Assembly: GCA_019828545.1 (NCBI GenBank)
Contig: JACVRA010000371.1
Span: 1-40,903 of the forward strand
Direction: 5' to 3'
Length of the DNA: 40,903 bases
DNA from: Paracamarosporium sp. OC-R06-R3
Lineage: Eukaryota; Ascomycota; Dothideomycetes; Pleosporales; Didymosphaeriaceae
This document shows, piece after piece, positions 38,953 through 40,903 of this stretch (its first letter is position 1; each line of letters begins with the position of its first letter). The notes beneath the pieces were generated by a model. That model ran no database searches. It saw nothing but the letters and a program-made list of their open reading frames with translations, and had not been told where the DNA came from. A program made the translations under genes and the position numbers.

Positions 38953-40771
38953 GACGTAAAGGAAGACAAGCAACAGGAGAACAAGAAAAATAGAGATCAG
39001 GCGTTCTAACTTCGTTTCAGGTCGAACTTCTTCATGTCGTTATTGATCAGAGAAGCAAGGGTTACAACACTAGTCTGCAATAATTTACCCCAGATTGTTC
39101 TAAGCCGCAAAGTTATCTATTTGCATCGGTATGTTTACTTTAATACATACTTGGGCGCGCAATTCCTAAAAACGGCGTCCTGGAAACGGCCCTACACGAA
39201 CTGCATAATCGTTCCGTTGTAACTCAACTAATATCTGTCGTCTATTAAGCGCCGGAGCAGGTGCCTATTCTTCTACCTCTACTCCAAGCATCTGCATGTC
39301 TCCGTACTTCGTACCCCATCGACGAGAGCTACAAAGCATTGACCACGTTATTCAGATGACAACAGCTAATTACCTAACGCTAACTACGTGGTACTACTGA
39401 GTCAATCAGAGCGTCCATTCCTTTGGCGCTTTAGTTTCCACCCCTTAGCATTTCTTTTTCTTGGTGCAGACTAGACAAGTTACGACATATATTCCAGTAG
39501 CTCTTATTGTCCTACTAGTGAACATGACACGGCCAACGGAATGTATAATTACATATAACCTTTTATTCTAGAATACAGATGGTTGCAAAGCACACTAACT
39601 GCCTCCGCACCTATTTGACAATCTAAATCTTTAGTCTCTCAACTCGGGGCGATTATGGCCTATGAAAACTATGTCCACGATCTCTCGTACTTGTAATCTG
39701 GTAGCCTGTCAGGTCTTACTCTAAACTATAGAGTAAAGACTTAGCAAATCCACAAAACTCTTGCAGTTTACCATTCCAGGTGGTTTCAAAAGCTCTCACT
39801 AGCGGTCTTGAGGTAAGATCTGGTCAATAAAATAGAACTTAGGCCTAATTCGGTCCATAGGAAACGGAGAGCGGGGTGATTACCCTAAAAGATAAGCCTA
39901 AGTACGCGAGTGTAGTTGACTGCATAGTTACGACACTGTTCTCTATTATAGTAGTAACAATAATTGCTACGAAATAGTTGCACGCTGTAGGCTGAGAATA
40001 ACCTTCAGAATCAACTACCTAAAGATACGTTTTTCACGTTATATAATATATTAGGAACGCGTCTCCCTACCTGTATACGTAATACATCTAATCGCGTGGT
40101 TAGCTTCAGACTTGTAAATCCGTGTCTACCTATATCTCTATCTCTTGCCCCTACCTACTGCCCTACCTCCATCGTCCGCCACATTAGACAAGGCTGGACG
40201 CTTTAAGCTAGGTAGATAAGCGCAAAATCCAAGAAAACTATGCTATTTGCAACTAACCATCTAATACTCAGCTCTCCTAGCCTCTATAGCTCCTAGTGCC
40301 TCTTCAAGTCCGCGTGCGTATATAGTCCCCGCTATCTAAGTTGTATAACTTGCCTAATCATTTAATGCCTTTTCTTTAATGCTATAGTCTCTCTTAAGTC
40401 CGCCGCTTTTAAGGTAGACGCGCGATATAGTAATGGCGACGTGTCTATAGTAAATAATATTTAAATTAGTCTATAGATAGATTCGTGCCTCTTCTTTTAG
40501 TATATTAGTTAGACAGGTACTAGTCTAAATTCTATCGTCTTTTACCTATAGGGAAGGTAAATGAGTTGCCTTTTCTTTCTACACTAGTAGATCTAGGCTT
40601 CTCTAAAATGGCAAGATGAACTATAAGTAGTACACAATAAACTCACTAACCTCCCTCAGGATATAGTAGTAATAATTTTTGTAGATCTAACGATGTTGTA
40701 TCCTTTATAATACGCGGTCACTGTACTAACGAGCCTATACTTAATAAAAATACTTTAATAATACCCGTTTT
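38953..40771. other. AT-rich gene-free tract
   Basis: No gene seen. Very rich in TA, with many short ATA/TAT runs after 39800. A small piece near 39150 (GCGCGCAATTCCTAAAAAC) weakly resembles the repeat at 985. Probably RIP-mutated repeat DNA. Confidence 0.5.
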
Positions 40772-40903
40772 GTCCGTACGCAGTACGGATCAGATAAGGA
40801 TATCTACTTAATGCGCCTGAGCCGTGCGGCCAGACCTTATGGCCAAGCCGCATGACGGCCGTGCGCAGGGGCTGGATATAAAACCATCTCAATCCTGTAC
40901 GAT
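40772..40903 (+). mobile_element. Possible start of an LTR or other element, cut by window edge
   Basis: The AT-rich tract ends abruptly at TGTCCGTACGCAGTACGG, after which the DNA is GC-rich (GTGCGGCCAGACC, GCCGCATGACGGCC) and contains a TATA-like GGATATAAAACC. The TG start and TATA suit an LTR, but the other end is outside the window. Confidence 0.3.

Overview
The window looks like an accessory, repeat-rich stretch of a filamentous ascomycete genome, most likely a Dothideomycete. The reasons are short GT-AG introns of about 40-60 bp, HET-domain, OrsD-type, DUF7924-type and BTB genes of kinds expanded in such fungi, a Fot1/pogo-type transposase, a solo LTR, and long AT-rich gene-free tracts. 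The species cannot be named from the sequence alone.

Layout. 1-0.8 kb: the C-terminal part of a pogo/Fot1 transposase entering from the left edge. 1.4-11.5 kb: decayed genes on the minus strand, namely an OrsD-domain fragment, a PIF1-type helicase, a HET-domain protein and a nearly full OrsD-type gene. 11.8-12.5 kb: a 12-bp-based minisatellite interrupted by a 309-bp solo LTR with a 5-bp target duplication. 13.4-19.5 kb: one unassigned intact ORF, a Ste24 CAAX-protease relic, a GC-rich LTR-like island and a calmodulin relic. 20.4 kb: a 37-bp-TIR MITE at TA. 22.9-24.2 kb: MFS and SET-domain (SET9/Suv4-20-like) relics beside a predicted secreted 10-cysteine protein. 26-28.6 kb: an F-box-like relic, a Cys/His-cluster ORF and a second predicted secreted Cys-rich protein. 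30.3-35 kb: a long unassigned gene with two TAG stops, a small two-exon gene whose frame does not join, an unassigned ORF and an intact DUF7924-type ORF. 35-38 kb and 39-40.8 kb: AT-rich, gene-poor tracts. 38-39 kb: a three-exon BTB/POZ gene broken by one TGA.

Two themes tie the window together. First, many genes keep a long open frame with introns but are broken only by nonsense codons: 9 TAG, 2 TGA and no TAA among the in-frame stops I located in the six better-preserved genes. This is what CpA-to-TpA repeat-induced point mutation (RIP) predicts. Several relics derive from ordinary cellular genes (Ste24, calmodulin, SET9-like, MFS); the Ste24 relic clearly keeps a spliceosomal intron, so that copy at least was made at DNA level. 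Second, among this decay sit a few apparently intact genes, including two small secreted Cys-rich proteins that fit the pattern of candidate effectors in repeat-rich compartments. No protein here is proved functional; every gene model was read by eye.
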